From contig NZ_NKJI01000009.1 in the NCBI RefSeq assembly GCF_002277815.1, forward strand, positions 62,001 through 126,000: a stretch of DNA of 64,000 nt, in the 5' to 3' direction. Numbering within the stretch: the first letter of the stretch is position 1; every line of letters begins with the position of its first letter. The position numbers and the translations under genes were made by a program. Origin of the DNA: Pseudomonas sp. ERMR1:02 (GTDB lineage: Bacteria > Pseudomonadota > Gammaproteobacteria > Pseudomonadales > Pseudomonadaceae). Positions 10,621 through 22,657 of this stretch are shown here, one piece after another. The notes beneath the pieces are model-generated. The model saw nothing but the letters and a program-made list of their open reading frames with translations, searched no databases and was not told the DNA's origin.

Positions 10621-12043
10621 TCAGGCCATCTGCGCGGCAGCGGCGACTTCGGCAGGCTGCGAGGCCCGCACGGTGCGCCAGGTGTTGTAAGCCATCAGGA
10701 ACATGCCGCTGAGGAAGACCGCCCGCCCACCAGCCGCACGACGAAGCCTGGGTGGCTGGCCACCAGGGTTTCGACGAAGGAGTAGGTCAGCGTGCCGTCC
10801 TCGTTGACCGCGCGCCACATCAGCCCTTGAGCGATACCGTTGACCCACATTGACGCGATGTAGAGCACGGTGCCGATGGTGGCGAGCCAGAAGTGCGCGT
10901 TGATCAGGCCGATGCTGTGCATCTGCTCGCGCCCGAAGACTTTCGGGATCATGTGGTACAGCGCGCCGATGGAAATCATCGCCACCCAGCCGAGCGCGCC
11001 GGCGTGTACGTGGCCGATGGTCCAGTCGGTGTAGTGGGAGAGGGCGTTGACGGTCTTGATCGCCATCATCGGCCCTTCGAAGGTCGACATGCCGTAGAAG
11101 GCCAGGGAAACCACGAGGAAGCGCAGAATCGGGTCGCTGCGCAACTTATGCCAGGCGCCCGACAGGGTCATCATGCCGTTGATCATCCCGCCCCAGCTTG
11201 GCGCCAGCAGGATCAGCGACATCACCATGCCCAGCGACTGCGCCCAGTCCGGCAGAGCGGTGTAGTGCAGGTGGTGTGGACCGGCCCAGATGTACAAAGT
11301 GATCAGCGCCCAGAAGTGCACGATCGACAGGCGATAGGAATACACCGGGCGTTCGGCTTGCTTGGGCACGAAGTAATACATCATGCCGAGGAAACCGGCA
11401 GTCAGGAAAAAGCCCACGGCGTTGTGCCCGTACCACCACTGCACCATGGCATCGGTCGCACCGCCATACAGCGAGTAGGACTTGGTGAAACTCACCGGCA
11501 ACTCAAGGTTGTTGACGATGTGCAGGATGGCGACGGTGATGATGAATGCACCGAAGAACCAGTTGCCCACATAGATATGCTTGGTGTTGCGCTTCATCAC
11601 CGTGCCGAAGAATACGATGGCGTAGGCAACCCAGACGATGGTGATCAGGATGTCGATCGGCCACTCCAGCTCGGCGTATTCCTTGGAGCTGGTGTAACCC
11701 AGCGGCAGGCTGATGGCCGCCAGCAGGATCACAAGCTGCCAGCCCAGAAGCAGAACGCGGCAATTTTCGGCGCAAACAATTGCGTCTGGCAGGTGCGTTG
11801 CACCGAGTAGAACGAACTGGCGAACAAGGCGCAGCCGCCAAAGGCGAAGATCACCGCGTTGGTGTGCAGCGGGCGCAAACGCCCGAAACTGGTCCACGGC
11901 AAATTGAAGTTGAGTTCGGGCCAGACCAACTGGGCCGCGAGAAAAACCCCGAGCCCCATGCCGACGATGCCCCACACCACCGTCATAATGGCGAATTGGC
12001 GGACCACCTTATAGTTGTAGGCGGTACTGATAGAAGTGTTCAT
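10621..12043 (-). pseudogene. ccoN: cbb3 oxidase catalytic subunit CcoN, copy 2, two frameshifts
   Basis: Second catalytic subunit. It starts [17 protein letters not shown] and runs to AAFCFW; the middle frame holds most of the protein ([18 protein letters not shown] onwards, with [13 protein letters not shown] and [13 protein letters not shown]); the C-terminal frame supplies [14 protein letters not shown]. Breaks are one base short at CCC 11743-11745 (the site also broken in copy 1) and at CCC 10722-10724. Restored length is about 474 residues. First gene of operon 2, preceded by the best ANR box in the window. Confidence 0.92.
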
Positions 12044-12135
12044 GGTTCCCCATCCACGGTTCAGCCGAAGTGGGCGCGCAGCGCTTGGCAGCGTCCTTCG
12101 CCTGGAGTTATAGGCAGACTAAAAGCGAGGCAAGC

Positions 12136-12812
12136 ATGGACAAACAGCACAAGGCCGGTATTGACGGGGATCAATGGGCGCAGTGCGTGCAGGATCATGG
12201 ATGGTTGTGGAATGCCGCCGTCGCGCCGGCGTCGGCAACGCTGATCCTCGCCCATGGCGCCGGTGCGCCGATGGACAGCGACTGGATGAACGACATGACC
12301 GCACGCCTCGCGGAACTGGGCGTCAACGTGTTGCGCTTCGAGTTTGCGTACATGGCGCAACGGCGTGTCGATGGCGGCAAGCGACCACCCAATCCAGCGC
12401 CGAAACTGCTGGAATGCTGGCGTGAGGTGTATGCCCAAGTGCGACGTCATGTCGCTGGGCCACTGGCCATCGGCGGCAAGTCCATGGGCGGGCGGATGGC
12501 CAGTTTGCTTGCTGACGAATTGGGCGCGGATGCGCTGGTGTGCCTGGGCTATCCGTTTTATGCCGTGGGCAAGCCGGAAAACCGCGGGTCGAGCATTTGG
12601 CCGGGCTGAAGACACGGACGTTGATCGTGCAGGGCGAGCGGGATGCGTTGGGTAATCGTGAGGCGGTCGAGGGCTACGACCTTTCACCGAATATCGAGGT
12701 GTTCTGGCTGGTGGCGGGGGATCATGATTTGAAGCCGTTGAAGGCATCGGGGTTTAGCCATGAGCAGCATTTGGCGGCTGCAGCGGGGAAGGTTGCTGCG
12801 TTTCTTCAATAG
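12136..12812 (+). pseudogene. Alpha/beta-hydrolase (KANL3/Tex30-like), frameshifted
   Basis: Predicted serine hydrolase of unknown substrate. Visible are an HGAGAPMDS oxyanion loop, the nucleophile elbow GGKSMGGRMAS, and in the second frame TLIVQGERDALG (acid) and AGDHDL (histidine). The break is one A short at 12578-12581 (GKPENRG where GKPEKPRVEHL is expected). Restored length is about 225 residues. Start chosen at the ATG with GAGG six bases upstream. It diverges from ccoN copy 2, and an ANR box lies inside its first codons. Confidence 0.8.
12161..12174. promoter_or_regulatory. ANR/FNR box for ccoN copy 2
   Basis: TTGACGGGGATCAA, a near-perfect match to TTGAT-N4-ATCAA. Its centre is about 124 bases upstream of the ccoN-2 start. 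A TATAAC -10 candidate on the minus strand (12107-12112) would put it at about -68, a class I position. It overlaps codons 9-13 of the divergent hydrolase. Confidence 0.6.
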
Positions 12813-12831
12813 GTTGTGCAGTGCCGGTCAT

Positions 12832-12926
12832 GGCCTCATCGCGGGCAAGCCTCGCTCCTACAGGTCATGCGCCGCTCATATAAACACCGACAACCTGTAG
12901 GAGCGAGGCTTGCCCGCGATGAGGCC
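12832..12926. repeat. REPIN-like inverted repeat
   Basis: Two long complementary arms (GGCCTCATCGCGGGCAAGCC at the left, its complement at the right) each containing the CTGTAGGAGCGAGG core, with a 28-base spacer. Same family as the other dispersed repeats in the window. Confidence 0.85.
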
Positions 12927-12957
12927 CGAAAAGGCAACATCACTTCCAGACTGGCAA

Positions 12958-12993
12958 TAAAAAACCCGGAGGTTCTCACCGTCCGGGTTTTTT
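12958..12993. terminator. Bidirectional terminator between hydrolase and aer
   Basis: AAAACCCGGA and TCCGGGTTTT arms with A and T tracts on either side; serves the two converging genes. Confidence 0.8.
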
Positions 12994-13007
12994 GTTTCCA
13001 GCACCAA

Positions 13008-14572
13008 TCAGCGGTTAAACCGCTCCACCAACGAATACTGGGTATTGGCGGTCTTGGTCAGTTCTTCGCTCAACAGTGCCGAGTTTTGCGCCTGCTCCGA
13101 AGTCTGGTCAGCCAGGTGCGAGATGTTGCTGATGTTACGGCTGATTTCTTCGGCCACGGCGCTTTGCTCTTCGGTAGCAGCAGCGATCTGGGTGGTCATG
13201 TCGGTGATGTTGGCCACCGCTTCACTGATCCCCACCAATGCCTGATCCGCCTCCAGTACCCGTGCCACACCTTCTTCAGCCTGGCGATGCCCGGCTTCCA
13301 TGGTTTGCACCGCAGTGCCGGCGGTTTGCTGCAGTTTGGCGATCAGGGCGTGAATCTGCCCGGTGGATTCACTGGTGCGTTGCGCCAGTTGCCTTACTTC
13401 ATCGGCCACCACTGCAAAGCCACGACCCATCTCACCGGCACGAGCCGCTTCAATGGCCGCGTTCAACGCCAGCAAGTTGGTCTGGTCGGCAATGCCCTTG
13501 ATCACATCGACCACGCCGCCGATTTCATCGCTGTCCTTGGCCAGTTGGGTCACGGTCAGACCGGTTTCCCCGACCACCACCGACAGGCGCTGAATGGCTT
13601 CGCGGGTTTCCCCGGCAATGTCACGACCACGGCCGGTCAGGCGATTGGCTTCCTGAGTCGCATCGGCGGTGCGCTGCACATGACTGGCGACTTCCTGCGT
13701 GGTGGCAGCCATCTGATTGACGGCGGTGGCCACTTGCTCGGTTTCGACGCGCTGGCGTTCCAGGCCGCTGGAGCTGTTGTGCGCCAGGGCATCGGACTGT
13801 TTCGCCTGCTCGGTGAGGTGCTCGGCAGTGTCCTGCAAGCGGGTCAGGCAGGTTTTCAGGCGTGCTTCCTGGCTGAGGATCGACATCTCCAGGCGCGCCT
13901 GGGCGCCGTGGCTGTCGGTGTACATCAGCGCGATCAATGGGTCGGACGTGGTCTGCTCGGCCAGACGCAACAAACGCTTGATGCCACGTTGCTGCCAACT
14001 CAGGCCCATCAGGCCCAGCGGCACCGAAAGACCGGCGGCCAGGGCAAATCCCCAGTGGGAGTTAAGCGTGGCACCGATCATGAAGCTCAGCTGACTGACC
14101 AGAATGAACGGCAGCCAGTCCTGAAGAAGCGGCAACCACTTATCGGTTGCAGGAACGGCCGACTTGCCCTGGTTGATGCGTTGGTACAGCGCTTCAGCGC
14201 GGCGGATCTGTTCGGCGGTGGGTTTGACCCGTACCGACTCGTAACCGATCACCTGGTTGCCTTCGAAGATCGGCGTCACATAGGCGTTGACCCAATAGTG
14301 ATCACCGCTCTTGCAGCGATTCTTGACAATACCCATCCATGGCAGCCTTGTTTCAGTGTGCCCCACATGTGCGCGAACACCGCGACCGGAACGTCGGGGT
14401 GACGCACCAGGTTATGCGGCGCACGGATCAGTTCCTCCCGGGAAAACCCGCTGATCTCGACGAAGTCGTCGTTGCAGTAAGTAATCATACCCTTGGCATC
14501 GGTAGTGGAAATCAACCGCTGCTGAGCCGGGAAGGTCCGTTCGCGTTGTGTAATGGGCTGGTTGTTTCGCAT
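13008..14572 (-). pseudogene. aer: Aer-type PAS/methyl-accepting chemotaxis transducer, frameshifted
   Basis: Energy and oxygen taxis receptor. The N-terminal frame starts MRNNQPITQRERTFP and carries a PAS domain (CNDDFVEISGFSREELI). The second frame continues [20 protein letters not shown], two membrane segments, a HAMP-like region and the MCP signalling hairpin ([31 protein letters not shown]). One base is missing at CC 14346-14347. Restored length is 521 residues. Its place between the cco operons and acnA matches aer in P. aeruginosa as I recall it; cytoplasmic PAS plus MCP points to FAD-based sensing. Confidence 0.88.
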
Positions 14573-14666
14573 GGCTTTTTCAATCCGCAAGGCATTCCAA
14601 ATGCTGTATCGGCAACCGTTGCGATTTGTTGAGATTATTTTTCGATGATCAGTGATGCGTCGCAAA

Positions 14667-14693
14667 ATGAAAAACACCGCCCGAAGGCGGTGT
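14667..14693 (-). terminator. Terminator of acnA
   Basis: ACACCGCC and GGCGGTGT arms with a CGAA loop, followed on the minus strand by TTTTTC, just after the acnA stop. Confidence 0.8.
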
Positions 14694-14709
14694 CTGTGTC
14701 AGCGCGCGA

Positions 14710-17451
<2,742 letters not shown>

Positions 17452-17673
17452 TACGATCACTCCTTTTGGTCCGCAGGGCTACGGACAGAGGGAACGGGCA
17501 GAGGATTAAACCTAGTCCTCTTTAGTGTTTAAGGCTAATTACTGGACTCTATGGACAAGTCCGAGGTTGCGAAGTCGGCTATCATGCGCCGGTTTTCGTG
17601 ACAGGCTTTGCTCCAAAGCAAGTCTGGGCATCGCGCAGTGGTTGAATTTCTCGCCATCTGCCCAGGAGTAAGA

Positions 17674-18747
17674 ATGAACACCCTCTTTATGCATTGCCGG
17701 CCGGGCTTCGAAGGCGAAGTCTGTTCCGAGATTTCCGACCTCGCCGCGCAGTTGAACGTGGCCGGTTATGCCAAGGCCAAAACCGCCAGCGCCTGCGCCG
17801 AATTTGTCTGCACTGAAGAAGACGGTGCAGAGCGCCTGATGCGCGGTCAACGTTTCGATCAGTTGATCTTCCCGCGTCAATGGGCTCGGGGAATGTTCAT
17901 CGATTTGCCGGAAACCGACCGCATCAGCGTGATCCTCGCACACCTGGCGGACTTCCCGATCTGCGGCAGCCTATGGCTGGAAGTGGTCGACACCAACGAC
18001 GGCAAAGAGCTGTCGAATTTCTGCAAGAAATTCGAAGGCCCGCTGCGCAAGGCGCTGATCGGTGCCGGCAAATTGGTGGACGACGCCAACAAGCCGCGCC
18101 TGCTGCTGACCTTCAAGTCCGGTCGCGAAGTGTTTGTCGGTCTGGCGCAGGCGAACAATTGTGCAATGTGGCCAATGGGCATTCCGCGTTTGAAGTTTCC
18201 CCGCGAGGCACCCAGCCGTTCGACCCTGAAGCTGGAAGAGGCCTGGCACCACTTCATCCCGCGCGATCAGTGGGACGAGCGCCTGCACAGCGACATGACC
18301 GGCGTCGACCTCGGTGCCGCGCCCGGTGGCTGGACCTGGCAGCTGGTCAATCGCGGCATGCTGGTGACTGCCATTGACAACGGCCCGATGGCTGAAAGCC
18401 TGATGGACACTGGTCTGGTACAGCATTTGATGGCCGACGGTTTCACCTTCAAGCCCAAGCAACCGGTGGACTGGATGGTCTGCGACATCGTCGAGAAACC
18501 GGCGCGCAATGCCGCGATGCTGGAAGAGTGGATCGGCGAGGGCCATTGCCGCGAAGCCGTGGTCAACCTCAAGCTGCCGATGAAACAGCGATACGCCGAA
18601 GTGAAGCGCCTGCTGGAGCGCATCGCCGACGGCTTCAAGGCGCGGGGCATCCGCGTTGAGATCGGCTGCAAGCAGCTGTATCACGACCGTGAAGAAGTGA
18701 CCTGCCATCTGCGCCGGCTCGACGTGAAGAAACCCAAGTCCCGCTGA
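17674..18747 (+). CDS. rlmM: 23S rRNA 2'-O-ribose C2498 methyltransferase RlmM
   Basis: Transfers methyl from SAM to C2498 of 23S rRNA. 357 residues: N-terminal THUMP-like part, then a Rossmann methyltransferase with the SAM loop GVDLGAAPGGWTWQL at about residue 210 and a C-terminal KQLYHDREEVTCHLRR segment. The start has CAGGAG eight bases upstream; the open frame before it is not needed. Divergent from acnA; followed by a palindromic repeat that may end the transcript. Confidence 0.94.
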   Translation: MNTLFMHCRPGFEGEVCSEISDLAAQLNVAGYAKAKTASACAEFVCTEEDGAERLMRGQRFDQLIFPRQWARGMFIDLPETDRISVILAHLADFPICGSLWLEVVDTNDGKELSNFCKKFEGPLRKALIGAGKLVDDANKPRLLLTFKSGREVFVGLAQANNCAMWPMGIPRLKFPREAPSRSTLKLEEAWHHFIPRDQWDERLHSDMTGVDLGAAPGGWTWQLVNRGMLVTAIDNGPMAESLMDTGLVQHLMADGFTFKPKQPVDWMVCDIVEKPARNAAMLEEWIGEGHCREAVVNLKLPMKQRYAEVKRLLERIADGFKARGIRVEIGCKQLYHDREEVTCHLRRLDVKKPKSR

Positions 18748-18757
18748 AGTTGTGCGC

Positions 18758-18790
18758 TGATCGTTCCCACGCAGAGCGTGGGAACGATCA
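18758..18790. repeat. Perfect palindrome of the GTTCCCACGC family
   Basis: Arms TGATCGTTCCCACGC and GCGTGGGAACGATCA with a 3-base loop (AGA). Same family as 1566-1674. Placed 11 bases after rlmM, so it may also stop or stabilise that transcript. Confidence 0.75.
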
Positions 18791-18860
18791 GCCGTGTACG
18801 CCGCAGATGACGATGTGCCCGGCAATGCGCGACAATGCCGGCAAGTTTCAGGAGTGAATC

Positions 18861-19112
18861 ATGAGCGAAATGACTGACACGCCGGTTGACGGCACCCTCG
18901 ACGCCACCGGCCTCAACTGCCCGGAGCCGGTAATGATGCTGCACCAGCACATCCGTGACCTGGTGCCCGGCGGCCTGCTCAAGGTGATCGCCACTGACCC
19001 GTCGACCCGTCGCGACATCCCCAAGTTCTGCGTGTTTCTCGACCACGAACTGGTGGCGCAACACGAAGATGCTGGCACCTACCTGTACTGGATTCGCAAG
19101 AAGTCCGGTTAA
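18861..19112 (+). CDS. tusA: Sulfurtransferase TusA
   Basis: 83-residue sulfur carrier; the catalytic cysteine lies in the CPxP motif ([14 protein letters not shown]). In tRNA 2-thiouridine synthesis TusA passes persulfide sulfur from IscS towards TusD. CAGGAG lies nine bases before the ATG. Neighbour of rlmM, also an RNA-modification gene, though a palindromic repeat separates them. Confidence 0.93.
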   Translation: MSEMTDTPVDGTLDATGLNCPEPVMMLHQHIRDLVPGGLLKVIATDPSTRRDIPKFCVFLDHELVAQHEDAGTYLYWIRKKSG

Positions 19113-19138
19113 CGCCATCGAAAAAGACCGCATTCGCC

Positions 19139-19240
19139 CCTGTAGGAGCTGGCTTGCCAGCGAAGAACTCGAGAGCGACACGGTTAACCATCAACACGCG
19201 TAATCGTTCGCGACCATCGCTGGCAAGCCAGCTCCTACAC
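19139..19240. repeat. REPIN-like inverted repeat
   Basis: Left arm CCTGTAGGAGCTGGCTTGCC and complementary right arm ending CTCCTACAC, about 55-base centre. Sequence class with AGCTGGCTTGCCAGC core, a sub-variant of the other REPs here. Lies between convergent tusA and the MATE gene. Confidence 0.85.
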
Positions 19241-19249
19241 GGCGCTGTG

Positions 19250-20650
19250 TCAGCCCGCCGAGTGGTGGATGCGAATCCGTCTGCGTGCACTGCGCGTCAG
19301 GCGGATCGACAGCATCAGCGCAGCGCAGCTCAATCCCACGATCAACCCCTGCCACAGCCCACTCGGGCCGCGGGGTTCGCCGAGCCAGTCAGTTAGGCCG
19401 AGGGCGTAACCCACCGGCAAGCCGATGCCCCAGTAAGCGAACAAGGTCAGGATCATCGTCACCCGGGTGTCCTGATAGCCGCGCAGGGCGCCGGCCGCCG
19501 TTACCTGGATCGCATCGGAAAACTGGAACAGCGCCGAGTACACAATCAACATCGCCGCGATATGGATCACCGTCGGGTCTGCGGTGTAGATCGCAGCGAT
19601 GTGCTCGCGCATCAGCAACATCATGCTCGCCGAAAGGCAGGCGTAGGCCAGCGCGGTGCCCATGCCGACACCCGCGGCAAAACGCGCCTCGCGTGGCTCT
19701 TCACGGCCCAGTGCCTGACCGACGCGCACCGTCACGGCCATGCCCAGGGAGTAAGGAATCATGAACACCAGCGAGCTGACGTTCAGGGCAATCTGATGCC
19801 CGGCAACCACCGTTGCGCCCAGGCTGCCGATCAGCAGGGCGATCACGGCAAAAATGCTCGACTCGGCGAACACGGCGATGCCAATGGGCAGGCCGATTGC
19901 CAGTAGACGCTTGATCACCGACCACTGTGGCCAGTCAAAGCGGCTGAACAGTTGACTCGACTGATAGGCCGGCGCCCAGCGTTCCCAACCGGTCAGGCCC
20001 AGGGCCATCACCCACATCACGATCGCCGTGGCCCAGCCGCAGCCGACACCGCCCATGGCCGGTACACCGAAGTGGCCATAAATGAACACGTAGTTCAGCG
20101 GAATGTTCAGCGCCAGCCCGCACAGGCCCAGCACCATCGCCGGGCGGGTGCGCCCCAGGCCGTCACTGGTGCAGCGCAGCACATGGTAGAAGGCGACGGC
20201 GGGTAAACCGCTGGCGATGCCGTGCAGGTATTGCATGCACGGGCCGATCAGTTCGGGGTCGACCTTCATCAGGTGCAAGATCGGTTCGGCGCTAAACAGC
20301 ATGCCGGTCGCCATCAGCCCCACGACCAACGCCAGCCACAATGCCTGGCGGACGATAGGGCCAATTTCGCTGTGGTTGCCGGCGCCGAAGCGCTGGGCGA
20401 CTTTCGGCGTGGTGGCCAGCAGCGTGCCGGTCATCAGAAGGAACACCGGCACCCAGATCGAGTTGCCGAGCGCCACCGCCGCCAGATCACGGGGCCCGAC
20501 ACGGCCGGCCATCACCGCATCGACGAAACCCATCGCCGTGGTCGCCAGCTGCGCGATCATGATCGGCAGCGCCAGGCTCAGCAGGTTTTTCAGCTCCAGT
20601 CGAACCCGGGCCGGACGGGTGAGGGAAGTGGCGGCGGGGTGGTCAGTCAC
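19250..20650 (-). CDS. norM: MATE-family multidrug exporter (NorM/PmpM type)
   Basis: Cation-coupled exporter of drugs and organic cations in the inner membrane. About 466 residues, twelve hydrophobic segments in two MatE halves (LALPIMIAQLATTAMGFVDA opens the first; LAIGLPIGIAVFAESSIFAV the second). The GTG giving VTDHPAATS is taken as start by comparison with family length; TTG three codons earlier and ATG at 20716 are also open and none has a clear ribosome site. Divergent from pdxB across a REPIN. Confidence 0.85.
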   Translation of the reverse strand: MTDHPAATSLTRPARVRLELKNLLSLALPIMIAQLATTAMGFVDAVMAGRVGPRDLAAVALGNSIWVPVFLLMTGTLLATTPKVAQRFGAGNHSEIGPIVRQALWLALVVGLMATGMLFSAEPILHLMKVDPELIGPCMQYLHGIASGLPAVAFYHVLRCTSDGLGRTRPAMVLGLCGLALNIPLNYVFIYGHFGVPAMGGVGCGWATAIVMWVMALGLTGWERWAPAYQSSQLFSRFDWPQWSVIKRLLAIGLPIGIAVFAESSIFAVIALLIGSLGATVVAGHQIALNVSSLVFMIPYSLGMAVTVRVGQALGREEPREARFAAGVGMGTALAYACLSASMMLLMREHIAAIYTADPTVIHIAAMLIVYSALFQFSDAIQVTAAGALRGYQDTRVTMILTLFAYWGIGLPVGYALGLTDWLGEPRGPSGLWQGLIVGLSCAALMLSIRLTRSARRRIRIHHSAG

Positions 20651-20772
20651 GGAATTCAAGGGCGAAACGTCCGAAAGAATTTGATACAAGGCCGCGCATT
20701 CTACGCCTTGACGCATCGGTCAGGAAAAGACTGTGTTAGGGATTTGTAATGGGGACTGACGGTGCAGGAAAA

Positions 20773-20863
20773 CCTGTGGGAGCGGGCTTGCTCGCGAAAG
20801 CGGTGTATCAGATACATCAATGTTTACGGACGCTCCCCTTCGCGAGCAAGCCCGCTCCCACAA
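20773..20863. repeat. REPIN-like inverted repeat
   Basis: Left arm CCTGTGGGAGCGGGCTTGCT and complementary right arm (TTCGCGAGCAAGCCCGCTCC). In the divergent region between the MATE gene and pdxB, which otherwise holds no gene over about 300 bases. Confidence 0.85.
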
Positions 20864-20957
20864 AGTAAGCGGTGTAGTTCGGATCAAGGTGAACAATGCC
20901 CGCTGGCTCAGTGCCGTCATCTACGCCTACACTGCCAACCCGCCAAAGGAGCCTGCC

Positions 20958-22100
20958 ATGCTGATTGTTGCCGACGAAAATATCCCCCTGCTCGATGCCT
21001 TCTTCGAAGGTTTCGGCGAAGTCCGCCGGGTGCCGGGACGTTCCATCGACCGTGCCACCGTCGAACAGGCTGATCTGTTGCTGGTGCGTTCGGTGACCAA
21101 CGTCAACCGCGCGCTGCTCGAAGGCAGTAAGGTGCGGTTTGTCGGCACTTGCACCATCGGCACCGATCACCTGGACCTGGAATACTTCCAGCAGGCCGGC
21201 ATCACCTGGTCCAGTGCTCCGGGTTGCAACGCTCGGGGCGTTGTCGACTATGTGCTCGGCAGTCTACTGACCCTGGCCGAAATCGAAGGCGTCGACTTGA
21301 CTCGGCGTACCTACGGCGTGGTCGGTGCTGGCGAGGTGGGCGGACGGCTGGTCAAGGTCCTGCAAGGTCTGGGCTGGAAGGTATTGGTCTGCGACCCGCC
21401 ACGGCACGCTTTCGAGGGTGGAGATTACGTCAGCCTGGAAGAGATCATCGAGCAGTGCGACGTGATCAGCCTGCACACGCCGTTGAACAAGCGTGGCGCT
21501 CAGTCGACCTGGCACCTGTTCGATAAAAAGCGTCTGAACCTACTCAAACCCGGCACCTGGCTGATCAACGCCAGTCGCGGTCCCGTAGTCAATAACGCTG
21601 CGTTGCGCGATGTGTTGTTGGAGCGCGAAGATCTGCAAGCGGTGCTGGATGTCTGGGAAGGCGAGCCGGAAGTCGATGTGGCGCTGGCCGAGCTCTGTGT
21701 ACTGGCGACGCCGCACATTGCCGGGTACAGCCTGGATGGCAAGCAGCGCGGCACGGCGCAGATCTATCAGGCGTATTGCGATTTTATCGGGCAACCGGCC
21801 CGGGTTAGCTTGAGCGATTTGCTGCCGGCACCGTGGTTGTCACAAGTGACCTTGAGCGCTGAAAGTGATCCTGCCTGGGCGCTGGCGATGTTGTGTCGCG
21901 GGGTGTACGACCCGCGCCGTGACGATGCGGATTTGCGCCGCAGTCTCGTAGGCAGTGTGAGTGAACAGCGGGCGGCGTTCGATATATTGCGCAAGAACTA
22001 CCCGTTGCGACGTGAGATCGACGGGTTGCAGGTGCGCATTGACGGGGATGCGCCGGCATTGCGGCAGATTGTGGCGGCTTTGGGTGCGACGGCAGTCTAG
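20958..22100 (+). CDS. pdxB: Erythronate-4-phosphate dehydrogenase PdxB
   Basis: Second step of the DXP-dependent pyridoxal phosphate pathway: oxidises 4-phosphoerythronate. 380 residues. N-terminal catalytic part, NAD-binding [16 protein letters not shown] at about residue 120, the catalytic region with [24 protein letters not shown], and a C-terminal PdxB dimerisation domain, which separates it from other D-2-hydroxyacid dehydrogenases. The ATG at 20958 has AAAGGAG eight bases upstream; the longer open frame runs through the REPIN and is not coding. Confidence 0.95.
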   Translation: MLIVADENIPLLDAFFEGFGEVRRVPGRSIDRATVEQADLLLVRSVTNVNRALLEGSKVRFVGTCTIGTDHLDLEYFQQAGITWSSAPGCNARGVVDYVLGSLLTLAEIEGVDLTRRTYGVVGAGEVGGRLVKVLQGLGWKVLVCDPPRHAFEGGDYVSLEEIIEQCDVISLHTPLNKRGAQSTWHLFDKKRLNLLKPGTWLINASRGPVVNNAALRDVLLEREDLQAVLDVWEGEPEVDVALAELCVLATPHIAGYSLDGKQRGTAQIYQAYCDFIGQPARVSLSDLLPAPWLSQVTLSAESDPAWALAMLCRGVYDPRRDDADLRRSLVGSVSEQRAAFDILRKNYPLRREIDGLQVRIDGDAPALRQIVAALGATAV

Positions 22101-22120
22101 AGACCGAATTGGCCCATTCG

Positions 22121-22150
22121 CTGTAGGAGCGAGGCTTGCCCGCGAATGGC
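22121..22150. repeat. Single REP-like element
   Basis: One arm only, CTGTAGGAGCGAGGCTTGCC followed by CGCGAATGGC, just behind pdxB. No complementary partner found within the next 200 bases. Confidence 0.6.
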
Positions 22151-22180
22151 CGCACCACAAATCTTCCAGCAAACACCCAT

Positions 22181-22207
22181 AAAAAACCCGGCCATCAAGG
22201 GCCGGGT
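22181..22207 (-). terminator. Terminator of the small minus-strand gene
   Basis: ACCCGGCC and GGCCGGGT arms with ATCAAG loop; six A on the plus strand read as a T tract on the minus strand. Confidence 0.75.
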
Positions 22208-22226
22208 CAAGAAGACGGTGGCTATA

Positions 22227-22406
22227 TCACTTTTGTTCGGCAGGCTTGACCAATCGCTTTTCCAGGTCGCGGCACGCTTGCTGGATCATGTCTTCAGTGA
22301 TCGGTACTTCGCGCCCTTCCTTATCGATTATCGAGCAACCCAGAGACTGGCTCGGCTGCGTGCGGATCACTTCAATCTTGTCATCGCTGCTGTTTTGCAA
22401 GGACAT
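22227..22406 (-). CDS. Small conserved protein of unknown function
   Basis: 59 residues, hydrophilic, no membrane segment: MSLQNSSDDKIEVIRTQP, then a central SLGCSIIDKEGREVPITEDM with a single cysteine, then a charged helical tail. GAGGAG lies eight bases before the ATG, and a clean terminator follows, so it is a real transcription unit. I do not recognise a family. An upstream in-frame start would add only MRRQA. Confidence 0.75.
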   Translation of the reverse strand: MSLQNSSDDKIEVIRTQPSQSLGCSIIDKEGREVPITEDMIQQACRDLEKRLVKPAEQK

Positions 22407-22657
22407 GGCCTGTCTCCTCATCAGGTTGTGTGCTTACTGTAGAACCACCAAGTGACCGGGCTGTGACAACTCCCTGCGATCGTTTCATGGCGGCAACACC
22501 AGTGCACCAGAAATACCGCGACGTTGCCACCCGGACTTTAGACCAATAGCGTCTAGGAGCTAGTGTTGGCGGTCATAATTAACCTGACTCATTGTGATTA
22601 ACCAGGATCCACCCCATTGAGCGGTGTAGGGTGAAACTATCAATTGTTCTGTTGCGG

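Noticed and set aside
12816-14402. Plus-strand open frame of 528 codons opposite aer
   Set aside because: Antisense shadow; it also runs through a REPIN and a terminator at its start.
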